Source: Bacteroidales bacterium (lineage in GTDB: Bacteria > Bacteroidota > Bacteroidia > Bacteroidales > F082). From it: 26,100 nucleotides of DNA. How positions within the stretch are numbered: the first letter of the stretch is position 1; every line of letters begins with the position of its first letter. The DNA lies in assembly GCA_017428285.1 (NCBI GenBank), contig JAFRRE010000162.1:1-26100 (forward strand). Direction: 5' to 3'. Shown in pieces: positions 8,964 to 17,254 of the stretch. Position numbers and translations under genes: made by a program. The notes beneath the pieces were generated by a model that was not told where the DNA came from, ran no database searches, and saw nothing but the letters and a program-made list of their open reading frames with translations.

Positions 8964-9299
8964 ATGAACCAGCTTGATTATTTGAAAGGGCTTAACATAG
9001 CCATTACCATCAGCGCCAAAGACGGCGAAATCCTTTACCAAAACGACAGCAGCATTGAAGTGAACGGCGACGCCCGCGGCCGCGACCTGATGAAATGCCA
9101 CAATGAGCGTTCGCAGCAAATCATCCGTCATCTCTTGGATGATGCCGCCACCAATGTCTACACGATTTCGAAAAAAGGCAAGAAGAAACTCATCTATCAG
9201 ACACCTTGGTATGAAGATGATGAAAAAAAGGTCGTTGGTGGACTCATCGAGTTTTCCATCATCCTGCCTGACGAGATGCCGCATTATGACCGTGGCTAA
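8964..9299 (+). CDS. Stand-alone PAS-domain protein
   Basis: A 111-aa protein that consists of a single PAS-like domain. It opens with LNIAITISAKDGEILYQND, which is the first PAS strands, then GRDLMKCHNERSQQIIRHLL, a helix like that in DUF438-associated PAS domains (CH followed by a helix). It closes with KKKLIYQTPWYEDDEKKVVG and GLIEFSIILPDEMPHY as the final strands. No kinase, cyclase or DNA-binding output domain is present. It is presumably a cytoplasmic ligand or redox sensor or an adaptor. The conserved-looking Cys-His pair could bind a ligand such as heme, but this is only a guess. It has its own promoter, diverges from the LptF/G gene, and precedes the YARHG gene by 72 bp. Confidence 0.8.
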   Translation: MNQLDYLKGLNIAITISAKDGEILYQNDSSIEVNGDARGRDLMKCHNERSQQIIRHLLDDAATNVYTISKKGKKKLIYQTPWYEDDEKKVVGGLIEFSIILPDEMPHYDRG

Positions 9300-9371
9300 C
9301 CTGTCGAGGTGTAGTGACTTTGTCTCTTGAACAACCCAACCTGAATACCAATAACTAAAACACTAAACACC

Positions 9372-10532
9372 ATGAAAAAGACTTTCATTTTATTATTTAT
9401 GGTTCTTTCGTTTTTCGGAGCAAAGGCCAACGACGGTGTGTTCTATGCCCAAGGTAACCATCTGATTCCCATTACGGAAACTGATATCAGTGTGAAGAAG
9501 GAAGTGCTGACCATCAACAAAGTGGGAGAGGTTATCAAAGTTACCGTTTATTACGAGTTTTTCAATCCGGTGAAGGCCAAGGACTTGCTCGTTGGCTTCG
9601 AGGCACCGCCACCTTATCCCTATGAGGACGATTATATGGCCGTATTTCCCGAGCAGCCTCATATGAGCAACTTCAAAGTTATCATCAATGGCGAGGCTTT
9701 GAATTATCAAATTGCTCATGTCTCAAGCGGTTATTATGATGGGGAGAGAGATGAATGGGTCATTCCTGATTATTATTACAATGGCAAGATACAGGGTTGG
9801 TCGCGCAAACAGTGTGAAGACTCCCTCAAGGCTCGCGATTATTTCGATATGCCTTTCACCTATGTCTATCATTTCAACGCGCATTTCCGTGAAGGCTTAA
9901 ACATTATTCAGCACACCTATGATTTCGACGTTTCAGGGTCAGTGGGCGAGGAGTATTGTTTTCCGTACGTGCTCACTGCTGCCAACCGTTGGGCCAACCA
10001 TCAGATAGATGATTTCACCTTGAACATCAATATGGGTGATCTTGAGTCGTTTACCATTGATCCGACGTTCTATGATAACCTCAATGAATGGAGTTTTGAT
10101 GGAGTTGGAAGGAAAAATGCAGTTCAACTGGAATATGGCGAGCCAACCTATATGTTCCATGTACAAAAGGGTGGTTTGACATTCCACAAAAACAATTTTC
10201 ATCCCAACGGCGAACTCAATATCAGCAAGCCTTATGTAGCCTTGTTTTTTATGTGGAGTGATAATAAGGATGCCAAACATCTTATGGAAGTTGTTGGCCA
10301 ACAATATGCCAACTTGTCACCTCTTCTTGGTGAAGATCTTAACTTGACTGCTGAACAGAAACGCATCTTGAAAAACCTGCCCTTTGCCTATCGCGGTCAT
10401 GTGTTCAAGGATAAAGGCTTGCGCCAGTTCTTCGAGTCAACCAAATGGTATGTGCCTGACTCCAACTACAAGGACGATATGAGTAAGATGAGCAAGGAGG
10501 AAAAAGAATGGATTCAGTACTGGTCTAAATAG
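9372..10532 (+). CDS. Secreted protein with DUF4424-like and C-terminal YARHG domains
   Basis: A 386-aa exported protein. Residues 1-19 form a signal peptide (MKKTFILLFMVLSFFGAKA), followed directly by NDGVFYAQGNHLIPITETDI. That opening and the beta-rich body up to about 240 resemble DUF4424 proteins, which have ND...G...I.M..E near the start. The last 60 residues, LTAEQKRILKNLPFAYRGHV through KWYVPD, fit a YARHG domain, a short extracellular module of unknown binding partner. There is no lipobox cysteine and no type IX sorting domain, so a periplasmic location is likely. It is followed by a convergent terminator hairpin. The YARHG call is firmer than the DUF4424 call. Confidence 0.72.
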   Translation: MKKTFILLFMVLSFFGAKANDGVFYAQGNHLIPITETDISVKKEVLTINKVGEVIKVTVYYEFFNPVKAKDLLVGFEAPPPYPYEDDYMAVFPEQPHMSNFKVIINGEALNYQIAHVSSGYYDGERDEWVIPDYYYNGKIQGWSRKQCEDSLKARDYFDMPFTYVYHFNAHFREGLNIIQHTYDFDVSGSVGEEYCFPYVLTAANRWANHQIDDFTLNINMGDLESFTIDPTFYDNLNEWSFDGVGRKNAVQLEYGEPTYMFHVQKGGLTFHKNNFHPNGELNISKPYVALFFMWSDNKDAKHLMEVVGQQYANLSPLLGEDLNLTAEQKRILKNLPFAYRGHVFKDKGLRQFFESTKWYVPDSNYKDDMSKMSKEEKEWIQYWSK

Positions 10533-10556
10533 AGGAACAAAAAGACTGTAAAAAAG

Positions 10557-10586
10557 AGGAGCGGCTTCCGTAAGGAGGCCGCTCCT
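10557..10586 (-). terminator. Rho-independent terminator of the pta-ackA transcript
   Basis: A perfect 9-bp stem, AGGAGCGGC at 10557-10565 and GCCGCTCCT at 10578-10586, is extended by TCC/GGA inside. On the minus strand the stem is followed by CTCTTTTTTAC, a proper U-run, so it fits termination of the ackA transcript (stop at 10634). It lies between convergent genes and may also stop the plus-strand YARHG gene transcript, which lacks a T-run on that side. Confidence 0.85.
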
Positions 10587-10633
10587 GATTATTAACAGAT
10601 TTGTGACAGATTTGTTTCTGAAAAAAGAGACAA

Positions 10634-11839
10634 TTACTTTGTCACCAAATTATAGGTGTCCTGAGCGATGACGAACTCTTCGTCGGTAGGATACACCACC
10701 ACTGTGACTTTCGAGTTGGGTGTGGAGATGACGCCAGCGTCGCCGATGATTTCCTTGTTCATCGTGGGGTCAAACTCGATGCCGAGGCCTTCCATGTTCT
10801 CGAGGATGGCTTCACGCATGAACCAGGCGTTCTCACCGATGCCGCCAGTCATCACGATGACGTCGGCACCGTTCATTACGGCCATGTAGGCTCCGATGTA
10901 TTTCTTCACGCGGTGAGCGAACATGTTGAAAGCGTAGGTGCAGCGTTCGTCGCCTTCTTCCTTGGCGGCGCGCACGTCGCGCATGTCTTGTTTGCCGCCC
11001 GTGATGCCCACGAGGCCTGACTTCTTGTTAACCAAAGTGTTCATCTCCTTGGTCGTATAGCCTTCCTTGTCCATGATGTACATGAAAGCACCCACATCGA
11101 GGTCACCGGTGCGGCTGCCCATCACAAGGCCTTCAACGGGGGTGAAGCCCATGGAAGTCTCTACCGACTTGCCATATTCGACCGCGGCGATGGAGGCACC
11201 ACTGCCGAGGTGACAGGTCACAATCTTTGACTGTTTCCAGTCCTTGCCCACGAAAGCGGCGGCTTTTTCGGCCACATATTTATGGCTGGTGCCGTGGAAG
11301 CCGTAACGGCGCACGCGATACTTCTCATAGTATTCGTAAGGCACGGCATAGAGATATGCCTCGGGTGGCATGGTGCTGTGGAACGAGGTGTCGAACACGG
11401 CAGCCATCGGGATGCCGGGCAGCACTTCTTCCATGGCGTGGATGCCTTGCAAGCTGCCTGGATTGTGCAGCGGGGCGAGGTCGGTAAGCGACTGGATGCC
11501 ATCTATGACCTTTTGGTCAATGAGGACGCTCTTGGGGAACAATTCTCCGCCGTGAGCCACGCGGTGACCGACAGCGTCGATTTCCTTCAGGTCTTTGATG
11601 ACGCCCATCTTCGGGTCGACCAATGCCTTCAGCACCAACTTGATACCTTCGGTGTGGTTCGGGATGGGAAGTTGCTCGTAGTACTTCTCACCATTGTATT
11701 TGTGGGTGAATTCGCCCATTTCAAGGCCGATGCGCTCCAGCAGACCTTTGGCCAGCAGGCGCGATGAATTGGCATTTTCCATTTCCAACAATTGGTATTT
11801 GATGGAGGAACTGCCACAGTTTAAGACTAATATTTTCAT
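10634..11839 (-). CDS. ackA: Acetate kinase
   Basis: Cytoplasmic acetate kinase (401 aa, normal length), which converts acetyl phosphate and ADP to acetate and ATP, the energy-yielding step of mixed-acid fermentation. Recognisable motifs are LNCGSSSIKYQ (6-16), GHRVAHGGE (91-99, substrate Arg93), FDTSFH with Asp150, RRYGFHGTSHKYV (177-189, His182), CHLGSGASI, MGSRTGDLD (Arg243) and GGIGENA. The C-terminal TDEEFVIA holds the metal-binding Glu (387 or 388). These agree with the active-site Arg, Asp, Arg and Glu of the family. It lies downstream of pta on the same strand, 146 bp apart, with a palindromic repeat between them. A strong terminator follows. Confidence 0.97.
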   Translation of the reverse strand: MKILVLNCGSSSIKYQLLEMENANSSRLLAKGLLERIGLEMGEFTHKYNGEKYYEQLPIPNHTEGIKLVLKALVDPKMGVIKDLKEIDAVGHRVAHGGELFPKSVLIDQKVIDGIQSLTDLAPLHNPGSLQGIHAMEEVLPGIPMAAVFDTSFHSTMPPEAYLYAVPYEYYEKYRVRRYGFHGTSHKYVAEKAAAFVGKDWKQSKIVTCHLGSGASIAAVEYGKSVETSMGFTPVEGLVMGSRTGDLDVGAFMYIMDKEGYTTKEMNTLVNKKSGLVGITGGKQDMRDVRAAKEEGDERCTYAFNMFAHRVKKYIGAYMAVMNGADVIVMTGGIGENAWFMREAILENMEGLGIEFDPTMNKEIIGDAGVISTPNSKVTVVVYPTDEEFVIAQDTYNLVTK

Positions 11840-11883
11840 GTTGAATTGTTGATTGTTTTACTGTTTAATTGTTGACTTTCTTT

Positions 11884-11979
11884 GCGTCGCTTACCGTCAT
11901 TGCGAGGAGGAACGACGAAGCAATCCAGACAATCAGACTATATCCTGGATTGCTTCGTACCTCGCAATGACGCGAAGCG
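11884..11979. repeat. Palindromic repeat between pta and ackA
   Basis: A long hairpin made of two perfect 13-bp stems: CGTCATTGCGAGG (11895-11907) with 11960-11972, and CGAAGCAATCCAG (11916-11928) with 11945-11957. The outer end adds CGCTT/AAGCG (11888-11892 and 11975-11979). Left and right arms differ by an 8-nt versus 2-nt internal loop. The core GTCATTGCGAGG...GAAGCAATCC is a dispersed palindrome seen in many bacterial genomes. In this position it could attenuate or stabilise the pta-ackA message. Confidence 0.85.
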
Positions 11980-11985
11980 GTTCAA

Positions 11986-12999
11986 TTATTTCTGTTTCTG
12001 CGCAATAGCCTGATTACAGGTGATAGCGACCAGTTTATAAACATCGTCGATTGAGCAGCCACGGCTGAGGTCGTTGCATGGCTTGGCGAGGCCTTGCAGC
12101 ACAGGGCCGACGGCTTCAGCACCAGCCAGACGTTGGACGAGCTTGTAAGCGATGTTGCCCACTTCGAGGCAGGGGAACACGAGGGTGTTGGCCTTGCCGG
12201 CGACAGGGCTGCCTGGAGCTTTGCTCGAGCCCACCGAAGGAACGATGGCGGCATCGGCTTGCAGTTCACCGTCGAGGACGAGGTCGGGACGGCGTTCCTT
12301 GGCGATGCGTGTGGCTTCGATGACCTTATCCACGACTTCATGCTTGGCGCTGCCTTTGGTGGAGAAGCTCAGGATGGCGGTGATGGGGTCGATCTTGGCG
12401 ATAGCCTTGGCGGTGTCGGCAGTGCAGATGGCGATTTCGGCCAATTGCTCAGCTGTCGGCATGGGCGTGACGGCACAGTCGGCGAAGACCATGCGGCCGT
12501 TGGTGCCGTAGGGGCATCCTTCGGGCAGGAACATCGTGAAAGCACCGCTGACGCAGGTCACGCCGGGCACAGTCTTGATGATTTGCAAGGCGGGACGCAA
12601 CATGTCGCCCGTGGTGCTACGGGCACCGCTGACGAGACCGTCGGCTTCACCAGCCTTGACCATCAAGATGCCGAGATACATGAAGTTCTGGGCCAGGTCG
12701 TCGGCTTGCTCGGGTGTCATGCCCTTGGCCTTACGGAGTTCGTAAAGCAGGTCGGCGTATTTCTGCTTGTCGGGGTTGTTCTTCGGGTCGATGATGCGAG
12801 CCTTGCCGATGTTTTGGAGACCATATTCTGCGGTCATCTCCTTGATTTTTTCGGCAGGTCCGATCAGAATGATGTCGGCGACACCGTCAGCCAAAAGGCG
12901 GTCGGCGGCTTTCAGGGTACGGGGCTCGTCGCCCTCGGGGAGCACAATGCGCTGCTTGTTGGCTTGGGCATTGGCAATGATTTCTTGCATTAAATCCAT
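11986..12999 (-). CDS. pta: Phosphate acetyltransferase (short form)
   Basis: Phosphotransacetylase of 337 aa, which converts acetyl-CoA and phosphate to acetyl phosphate and CoA. It is the short form that contains only the PTA_PTB catalytic domain and lacks the N-terminal DRTGG region of the long enterobacterial enzyme. It opens MDLMQEIIANAQANKQRIVL with the LPEGDEPRTLKAA segment. Family motifs are GLVSGARSTTGDMLRPALQI and, near the C-terminus, FPCLEVGNIAYKLVQRL and AGAEAVGPVLQGLAKPCNDL. A promoter -7 element lies 62 bp before the start, and the operon continues to ackA, which uses its product. A 299-aa open frame exists on the opposite strand but is a shadow. Confidence 0.96.
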   Translation of the reverse strand: MDLMQEIIANAQANKQRIVLPEGDEPRTLKAADRLLADGVADIILIGPAEKIKEMTAEYGLQNIGKARIIDPKNNPDKQKYADLLYELRKAKGMTPEQADDLAQNFMYLGILMVKAGEADGLVSGARSTTGDMLRPALQIIKTVPGVTCVSGAFTMFLPEGCPYGTNGRMVFADCAVTPMPTAEQLAEIAICTADTAKAIAKIDPITAILSFSTKGSAKHEVVDKVIEATRIAKERRPDLVLDGELQADAAIVPSVGSSKAPGSPVAGKANTLVFPCLEVGNIAYKLVQRLAGAEAVGPVLQGLAKPCNDLSRGCSIDDVYKLVAITCNQAIAQKQK

Positions 13000-13060
13000 T
13001 TTACGAGGTTTAATTGTTGATTGATTATTGTTTAATTGATGATTTCAGAAATTAGACCTG

Positions 13061-13068
13061 CAAAGTTA
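13061..13068 (-). promoter_or_regulatory. -7 promoter element TAACTTTG of pta-ackA
   Basis: On the minus strand TAACTTTG matches TAnnTTTG, 62 bp upstream of the pta ATG. It is paired with the divergent plus-strand element at 13102-13109, so pta-ackA and the DUF4271 operon share this regulatory region. Confidence 0.6.
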
Positions 13069-13101
13069 GGAAAACTTTGTCTTGATTTGCAAATAATGCA
13101 T

Positions 13102-13109
13102 TATTTTTG
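13102..13109 (+). promoter_or_regulatory. -7 promoter element TATTTTTG of the DUF4271 operon
   Basis: TATTTTTG fits TAnnTTTG and lies 23 bp before the ATG at 13133. A TTTG at 13076-13079, about 22 bp further upstream, could serve as the -33 element. Confidence 0.6.
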
Positions 13110-13132
13110 CAGCGCAATTTTGAAAGAAATTC

Positions 13133-13954
13133 ATGCCACAGTACCCCGACATATTCTATCATCCCTTTGCGCAGACGACTCAAGCCGTTGACACAGTGCA
13201 GGCTGTCGATACCATCGCCTGCGATAGTGTGGTGCCGAGTTTTATCACCTCGGGTTTCGATGGCACGCTGACGCCTTTGGTGCGCATGAGCTATGAAATC
13301 CTTCAAGGCTGGAATTTGGCCTTGTTGGGCATATTGCTGTTGCTCATCGTTCTCAACAAGCAACTCTATCCTCGCCAATTCCGTCAGGTTTTATCGGTGC
13401 CAGGTGGCGTGGCCCACACCAACCAGTTGCTGAGAGAGTGGAATCCTGTGCGCAGTTTCCTTTGCGTTTCGTTCACTATGGGGTACATCCTCCTTATGGC
13501 GCTCTTTGTGCAAAAGAGTTGTGTGGTTTTGTCGCATGATGTGCTGTCTTACAACAGTTGGTCGATGTTTTGGACCATTTGTGGTTGTATGACAGGTTGG
13601 GTGTTGCTCCGTTATCTGATGCTGCATCTTGTCAATTGGCTCTTTGAGACCCGCGACACGGTTGATCGGCAAATGTCGGTCCAGTTTTCCATATCCATTT
13701 TCACCCTCATCGTGATGATGCCTGTCGTGCTGCTTTTGATTTATAATCCAACAAAATATTTTGTTTGGATTGGCATTGGTTTATTGGGATTGGCGGCCAT
13801 TTTCAGGCTGGTTTTGGGCATTATTGAAACGAGAGTTGCAACAAAAATGTCCACGTTTTATATTTTTTTGTATCTTTGCGCCCTCGAAATCGCACCCGTT
13901 GCAACACTCGTGACCGCAGGCTGGCGATACTTTAGTCAGGGAACTGTTTTTTAA
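13133..13954 (+). CDS. DUF4271 integral membrane protein
   Basis: A 273-aa membrane protein of the Bacteroidetes family DUF4271. Residues 1-60 are hydrophilic. From about 62 there are some six or seven hydrophobic segments, for example ALLGILLLLIVLNKQLYPRQ at the start and the closing FYIFLYLCALEIAPVATLV, which is typical of the family. Its function is not known. It comes first in the conserved block DUF4271-hemD-rnpA-yidD, which hints at envelope or membrane-protein biogenesis but does not prove it. It has its own promoter upstream. A second promoter-like motif for the following genes lies within its 3' end. Confidence 0.85.
   Translation: MPQYPDIFYHPFAQTTQAVDTVQAVDTIACDSVVPSFITSGFDGTLTPLVRMSYEILQGWNLALLGILLLLIVLNKQLYPRQFRQVLSVPGGVAHTNQLLREWNPVRSFLCVSFTMGYILLMALFVQKSCVVLSHDVLSYNSWSMFWTICGCMTGWVLLRYLMLHLVNWLFETRDTVDRQMSVQFSISIFTLIVMMPVVLLLIYNPTKYFVWIGIGLLGLAAIFRLVLGIIETRVATKMSTFYIFLYLCALEIAPVATLVTAGWRYFSQGTVF
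13871..13878 (+). promoter_or_regulatory. Possible internal promoter TATCTTTG inside the DUF4271 gene
   Basis: TATCTTTG, an exact -7 consensus, is formed by the codons for the conserved family segment YLCALEI. It sits 142 bp upstream of hemD and could drive hemD-rnpA-yidD independently. Because the codons are constrained by the protein, the match may be coincidental. Confidence 0.35.
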
Positions 13955-14019
13955 TGAGTTACACAACTTGGATGTGGGAAAAATTGAACGTTTTTAGTTC
14001 TTAAAATGAGAAGAAAAAG

Positions 14020-14784
14020 ATGAAGATTAAGTCAATCTTGGTGTCACAACCCAAGCCTGCCGACATTTCGAAGACGCCCTTTGCCGACATGATGAAGAAG
14101 TATGGTGTGAACTTCACTTTCGAGAAATTCATCAAACTCGATGATGTCACGGCAAGCGAGCTTCGTCAAGAACATATCAAACTTCCGGAATACACAGCCA
14201 TCATCCTCACCAGCCGCAACGCTATCGACCATTTCTTTAGGGTGGCCAAGGAAATGCGCTACGCTGTTCCCGAAACGTTGAAATACTTCTGCATCAATGA
14301 GTCGACGGCTTTCTACCTGCAACGTTATGTGCAATACCGCAAGCGTAAGGTGTTCTACGGCAACCAGACCTTGAACGACCTCATCGACATCATGAAGAAG
14401 CACAAGGATGAGAAATACCTTTATTGCTGCTCCGACATCAGTTCCGACTCGACCATCGACCTGCTGACCGCCGCCAAGTTGAATTTCACCAAGGCGGTGA
14501 TGTTCCGCACGGTGCCTGCCGATTTGAAGGATGTGGTGAAAATCAACGAATACGACATGTTGGTCTTCTTCAGCCCTGCCGGAATCCACTCGCTGAAAGA
14601 GAACTTCCCCGATTTCGAACAGAAAGAGGTCGCCATCGGCGGTTTTGGCGAGGCCACCTGTCAAGCCATTATAGATGCTGGCTTTGAACTTAATTTCCGT
14701 GCACCTACACAGACGGCTCCTTCAATGACCATGGCCATTGAGGAGTATATCGCTGCCGAGTACAAGAAGAGCAAGAAGAAATAA
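14020..14784 (+). CDS. hemD: Uroporphyrinogen-III synthase-family protein
   Basis: A 254-aa soluble protein of the HemD fold, two Rossmann-like lobes joined by a linker. The enzyme closes hydroxymethylbilane to uroporphyrinogen III with inversion of ring D, a step in heme and corrinoid synthesis. Recognisable segments are AIILTSRNAIDHFFRVAKEM (lobe 2 start), YCCSDISSDSTIDLLTAAKL and MLVFFSPAGIHSLKENFPDF, followed by IGGFGEATCQAIIDAGFELN. The family is poorly conserved, so identification rests on these segments and on the neighbours DUF4271 and rnpA, which accompany it in Bacteroidetes. No other heme genes are in the window. The N-terminal ILVSQPKPADISKTPFADMM is also typical for the family in this phylum. 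Confidence 0.88.
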   Translation: MKIKSILVSQPKPADISKTPFADMMKKYGVNFTFEKFIKLDDVTASELRQEHIKLPEYTAIILTSRNAIDHFFRVAKEMRYAVPETLKYFCINESTAFYLQRYVQYRKRKVFYGNQTLNDLIDIMKKHKDEKYLYCCSDISSDSTIDLLTAAKLNFTKAVMFRTVPADLKDVVKINEYDMLVFFSPAGIHSLKENFPDFEQKEVAIGGFGEATCQAIIDAGFELNFRAPTQTAPSMTMAIEEYIAAEYKKSKKK

Positions 14785-14812
14785 ATACTTGTCTTCCAAA
14801 GCGTTTTAACCA

Positions 14813-15214
14813 ATGACGGCTACGGAGGGACTCCCCAAATACGAGCGTATCTGCAAAGATAACGACATTCAAGCGCTTTTCGACAAAGGCGAAGGCTTTT
14901 CCGTGTATCCTTTTCGGGTTATCTTCCTGTTTCGACACGATGAAAGCCGTCCTGTTACCGTCCGGTTGCTGGTTTCGGTGTCGAAGAAACGCTTCCATCA
15001 TGCCTTCAAGCGAAATCGCGTGAAACGGTTGGTACGCGAAACTTGGCGGCGTAACAAGGCTCCTCTTTACGAAATCTGCGAAAGAGATAATATTTCCTTG
15101 GATGTAGCGTTAGTCTATACGGCTACGGTCATCCACAGCTATGAAGAGGTGCTCGAGAAGACCCGTAAAGCCGTCAATGAGTTGATTAAGAAGTATGTAG
15201 CTCGCCAACCATGA
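14813..15214 (+). CDS. rnpA: Ribonuclease P protein component
   Basis: The protein subunit of RNase P (133 aa), which binds the catalytic RNA and helps it trim the 5' leader of tRNA precursors. The N-terminus [20 protein letters not shown] and YPFRVIFLF are family typical. The RNA-binding RNR helix is [20 protein letters not shown] (59-78). The last residues are basic. The gene begins 28 bp after hemD and its end overlaps the start of yidD by 4 bp (ATGA), which indicates translational coupling. The rnpA-yidD arrangement is widespread in bacteria. Confidence 0.95.
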   Translation: MTATEGLPKYERICKDNDIQALFDKGEGFSVYPFRVIFLFRHDESRPVTVRLLVSVSKKRFHHAFKRNRVKRLVRETWRRNKAPLYEICERDNISLDVALVYTATVIHSYEEVLEKTRKAVNELIKKYVARQP

Positions 15215-15441
15215 AACGCATTGCCCAACTTCCCGCCAAGTTCCTGATCCTCTTGATTCGGATTTATCAGGTGACGCTGTCGCCATTCATTGGAAAGAGC
15301 TGCCGCTACATACCCACCTGTTCCAACTACGGCATCGAGGCGATTCAGAAATATGGCTTCTTCAAAGGTGGCTGGCTCACCTTCAAACGCATCCTCTCCT
15401 GCAACCCGTGGGGCGGCAGTGGATACGACCCAGTGCCATAG
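15211..15441 (+). CDS. yidD: Membrane protein insertion efficiency factor YidD
   Basis: A small 76-aa protein of the YidD family, which associates with the inner membrane and assists the YidC insertase. An amphipathic N-terminus ([20 protein letters not shown]) is followed by the family motif [20 protein letters not shown] with two cysteines, and the end [12 protein letters not shown] is diagnostic. It overlaps rnpA by 4 bp. A palindromic repeat begins three bases after its stop. yidC itself is not in the window. Confidence 0.95.
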   Translation: MKRIAQLPAKFLILLIRIYQVTLSPFIGKSCRYIPTCSNYGIEAIQKYGFFKGGWLTFKRILSCNPWGGSGYDPVP

Positions 15442-15443
15442 CT

Positions 15444-15572
15444 GGGGATTCCCCTTCGGGAATGGAGGGGAGTCTATTAGTTTATGGCGGCGGTTGTAAA
15501 TGTTGTGTTTGGGTAAGTGGTTTTCACCGCCGCAGTTTAAGAAGAAAAAACTCTATTCCCCGAAGGGGAAAC
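15444..15572. repeat. About 125-bp palindromic element, copy 1
   Basis: The ends are a perfect 12-bp inverted repeat, TTCCCCTTCGGG at 15449-15460 and its reverse complement at 15559-15570. Each end can also fold on itself (ATTCCC/GGGAAT). Inside is a second inverted repeat, GCGGCGGT at 15487-15494 and ACCGCCGC at 15526-15533. The same plan recurs at 18997-19116. It starts three bases after the yidD stop and covers most of the 160-bp gap to the S41 protease gene. Confidence 0.85.
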
Positions 15573-15601
15573 TAAACATAGTAATTGAATAATAGAATAA
15601 A

Positions 15602-17254
15602 ATGAAGAGAATATCATTTGTCGCTTTAATCACAACCCTGTGCCTCTCCCTGAGCCTCGTCGCCCAAGAGAAACAGAACAACTTCGAAATCGCCAAGAGC
15701 CTCGACATCTATAACAGCCTCCTGCGCGAGCTCAACCTCAATTATGTCGATGAAATCAACCCAGGCGAACTCAATGAGGCTGCCATCAAAGCCATGCTCG
15801 ATGGTCTTGACCCATATACGGTCTTCATCCCAGAGTCTGACATCGAGAACGCCAAGTTCATGACCACGGGCGAGTACGGTGGCATCGGCGCTGTCATCCA
15901 ATATGACGGAGAGTTCACGAGAATCTCCGAACCTTACTATGGCTGGCCGGCACAGAAAGCAGGCCTCATTGCGGGCGACGTCATCCTAGAGGTGAACGGC
16001 GTAGATTGCAAGAAAAAGAACACCCAAGAGGTCAGCGACCTGCTGAAGGGACAACCTGGCACTGAGGTGACGATTAAGCTTAAACGTTATGGTCAAGATA
16101 AACCATTGGAAATCAAGCTGAAGCGTGAAAAAGTGAAAATCGACAACATACCTTATTATAAAGTGTTCGACAACGGTATAGCCTATCTCTCACTGAGTGG
16201 TTTTACCCGGGATGCGGCCAGAGAGTTGAAGGAGAAGTTCATGGAAATGCGCAAAGACCGCCAGCTAAAAGGTTTCATCCTTGACCTGCGCGGCAATGGA
16301 GGTGGTCTGATGAATGAAGCTGTTGATATTGTCAACTTATTCATCCCCAAAGGCAAAGCTGTTGTCTCGATGAAGGGTAAGGCTGCCAATGCCAACAGCA
16401 TGCACCCCACCACCAACGATCCTGTCGACCTTGAGATTCCCTTGGCTATCCTTGTCGATGGTAACAGTGCCTCGGCAAGTGAGATTGTGGCAGGTGCTAT
16501 CCAGGATTATGACCGTGGTGTCATCATCGGTCAAAGGACATTCGGTAAAGGATTGGTGCAGAATATCTTGCCTCTGAGCTACAATACGCAGATGAAAGTC
16601 ACGGTGGCGCATTATTACATCCCGAGTGGGCGCTGCATTCAGGAAATCGACTATTCGCACAAGAAGGACACCACCCAAATGAAGAAAGACACCCTTGGCA
16701 AAGCTTTCAAGACCATGGGCGGTCGCACAGTCTATGAAGGTCACGGCATTATGCCCGATGTGAAAGTCGACCGCGACCCCTATGCTACTGTGACAGCCTA
16801 TCTCTATGCCAAGAACTACATCTTCGACTATGCCAATAAGTACTACAGCGAGCACAAGAGCATCGATTCTGCCGACCGTTTCCAAATCGATGAAGCAACT
16901 TATCAGGATTTCATGAAGTTCGTGAAAGACAAGAAGTTCAGCTATACCACAGAGAGCGAAAAAGCTATTGCGAAGTTGAAGAAGACTGCAAAGGATGAAG
17001 GTTATCTCGACAAGATTCAGCCGCAGATTGACCTTTTGGAGAAGAACCTCGCCGCCGAGAAAGACAAAGACCTACTTAGCAACCGCAAGGACATTGAGGA
17101 GTTGCTGCGTTCGGAGATTGTGGGTCGTTACTATTATCAAAAGGGTCGTATCGTCACTTCGTTGAACGATGACCCCGACTTGAAACGTGCTTTTGAAATC
17201 CTGCTCAACACCAACGGCAAAGACGAATACCACACCATTCTGAGTGGCAAGTGA
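15602..17254 (+). CDS. C-terminal processing protease, family S41A
   Basis: A periplasmic serine protease of the CtpA/Prc family, 550 aa. Residues 1-21 form a signal peptide (ending LSLVA-Q). A PDZ domain spans about 88-175 and begins with GEYGGIGAVIQ. The catalytic core has FILDLRGNGGGLMNEAVDI (225-243), the nucleophile Ser291 in DGNSASASEIVAGAI, and the general base Lys316 in QRTFGKGLVQ; the 25-residue spacing between them is as in E. coli Prc. The C-terminal 150 residues form a helical, charged tail common in Bacteroidetes members. Such enzymes cleave C-terminal ends of envelope proteins or regulate peptidoglycan hydrolases. The TGA overlaps the ATG of the next gene (TGATG), so the two are translationally coupled. 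Confidence 0.93.
   Translation: MKRISFVALITTLCLSLSLVAQEKQNNFEIAKSLDIYNSLLRELNLNYVDEINPGELNEAAIKAMLDGLDPYTVFIPESDIENAKFMTTGEYGGIGAVIQYDGEFTRISEPYYGWPAQKAGLIAGDVILEVNGVDCKKKNTQEVSDLLKGQPGTEVTIKLKRYGQDKPLEIKLKREKVKIDNIPYYKVFDNGIAYLSLSGFTRDAARELKEKFMEMRKDRQLKGFILDLRGNGGGLMNEAVDIVNLFIPKGKAVVSMKGKAANANSMHPTTNDPVDLEIPLAILVDGNSASASEIVAGAIQDYDRGVIIGQRTFGKGLVQNILPLSYNTQMKVTVAHYYIPSGRCIQEIDYSHKKDTTQMKKDTLGKAFKTMGGRTVYEGHGIMPDVKVDRDPYATVTAYLYAKNYIFDYANKYYSEHKSIDSADRFQIDEATYQDFMKFVKDKKFSYTTESEKAIAKLKKTAKDEGYLDKIQPQIDLLEKNLAAEKDKDLLSNRKDIEELLRSEIVGRYYYQKGRIVTSLNDDPDLKRAFEILLNTNGKDEYHTILSGK

Noticed and set aside
12094..12993. 299-aa open frame on the plus strand
   Set aside because: It is antisense to nearly all of pta, which has unmistakable family motifs. 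The antisense product is Gly/Asp/His-rich without any domain.
15444..15572. Riboswitch upstream of the S41 protease gene
   Set aside because: The structure recurs after the O-antigen ligase gene at 18997-19116 without a similar gene downstream, so it behaves as a repeat and not a leader specific to one gene.
16337..16885. 182-aa minus-strand open frame
   Set aside because: Antisense to the S41 protease catalytic core, including the Ser291 region.
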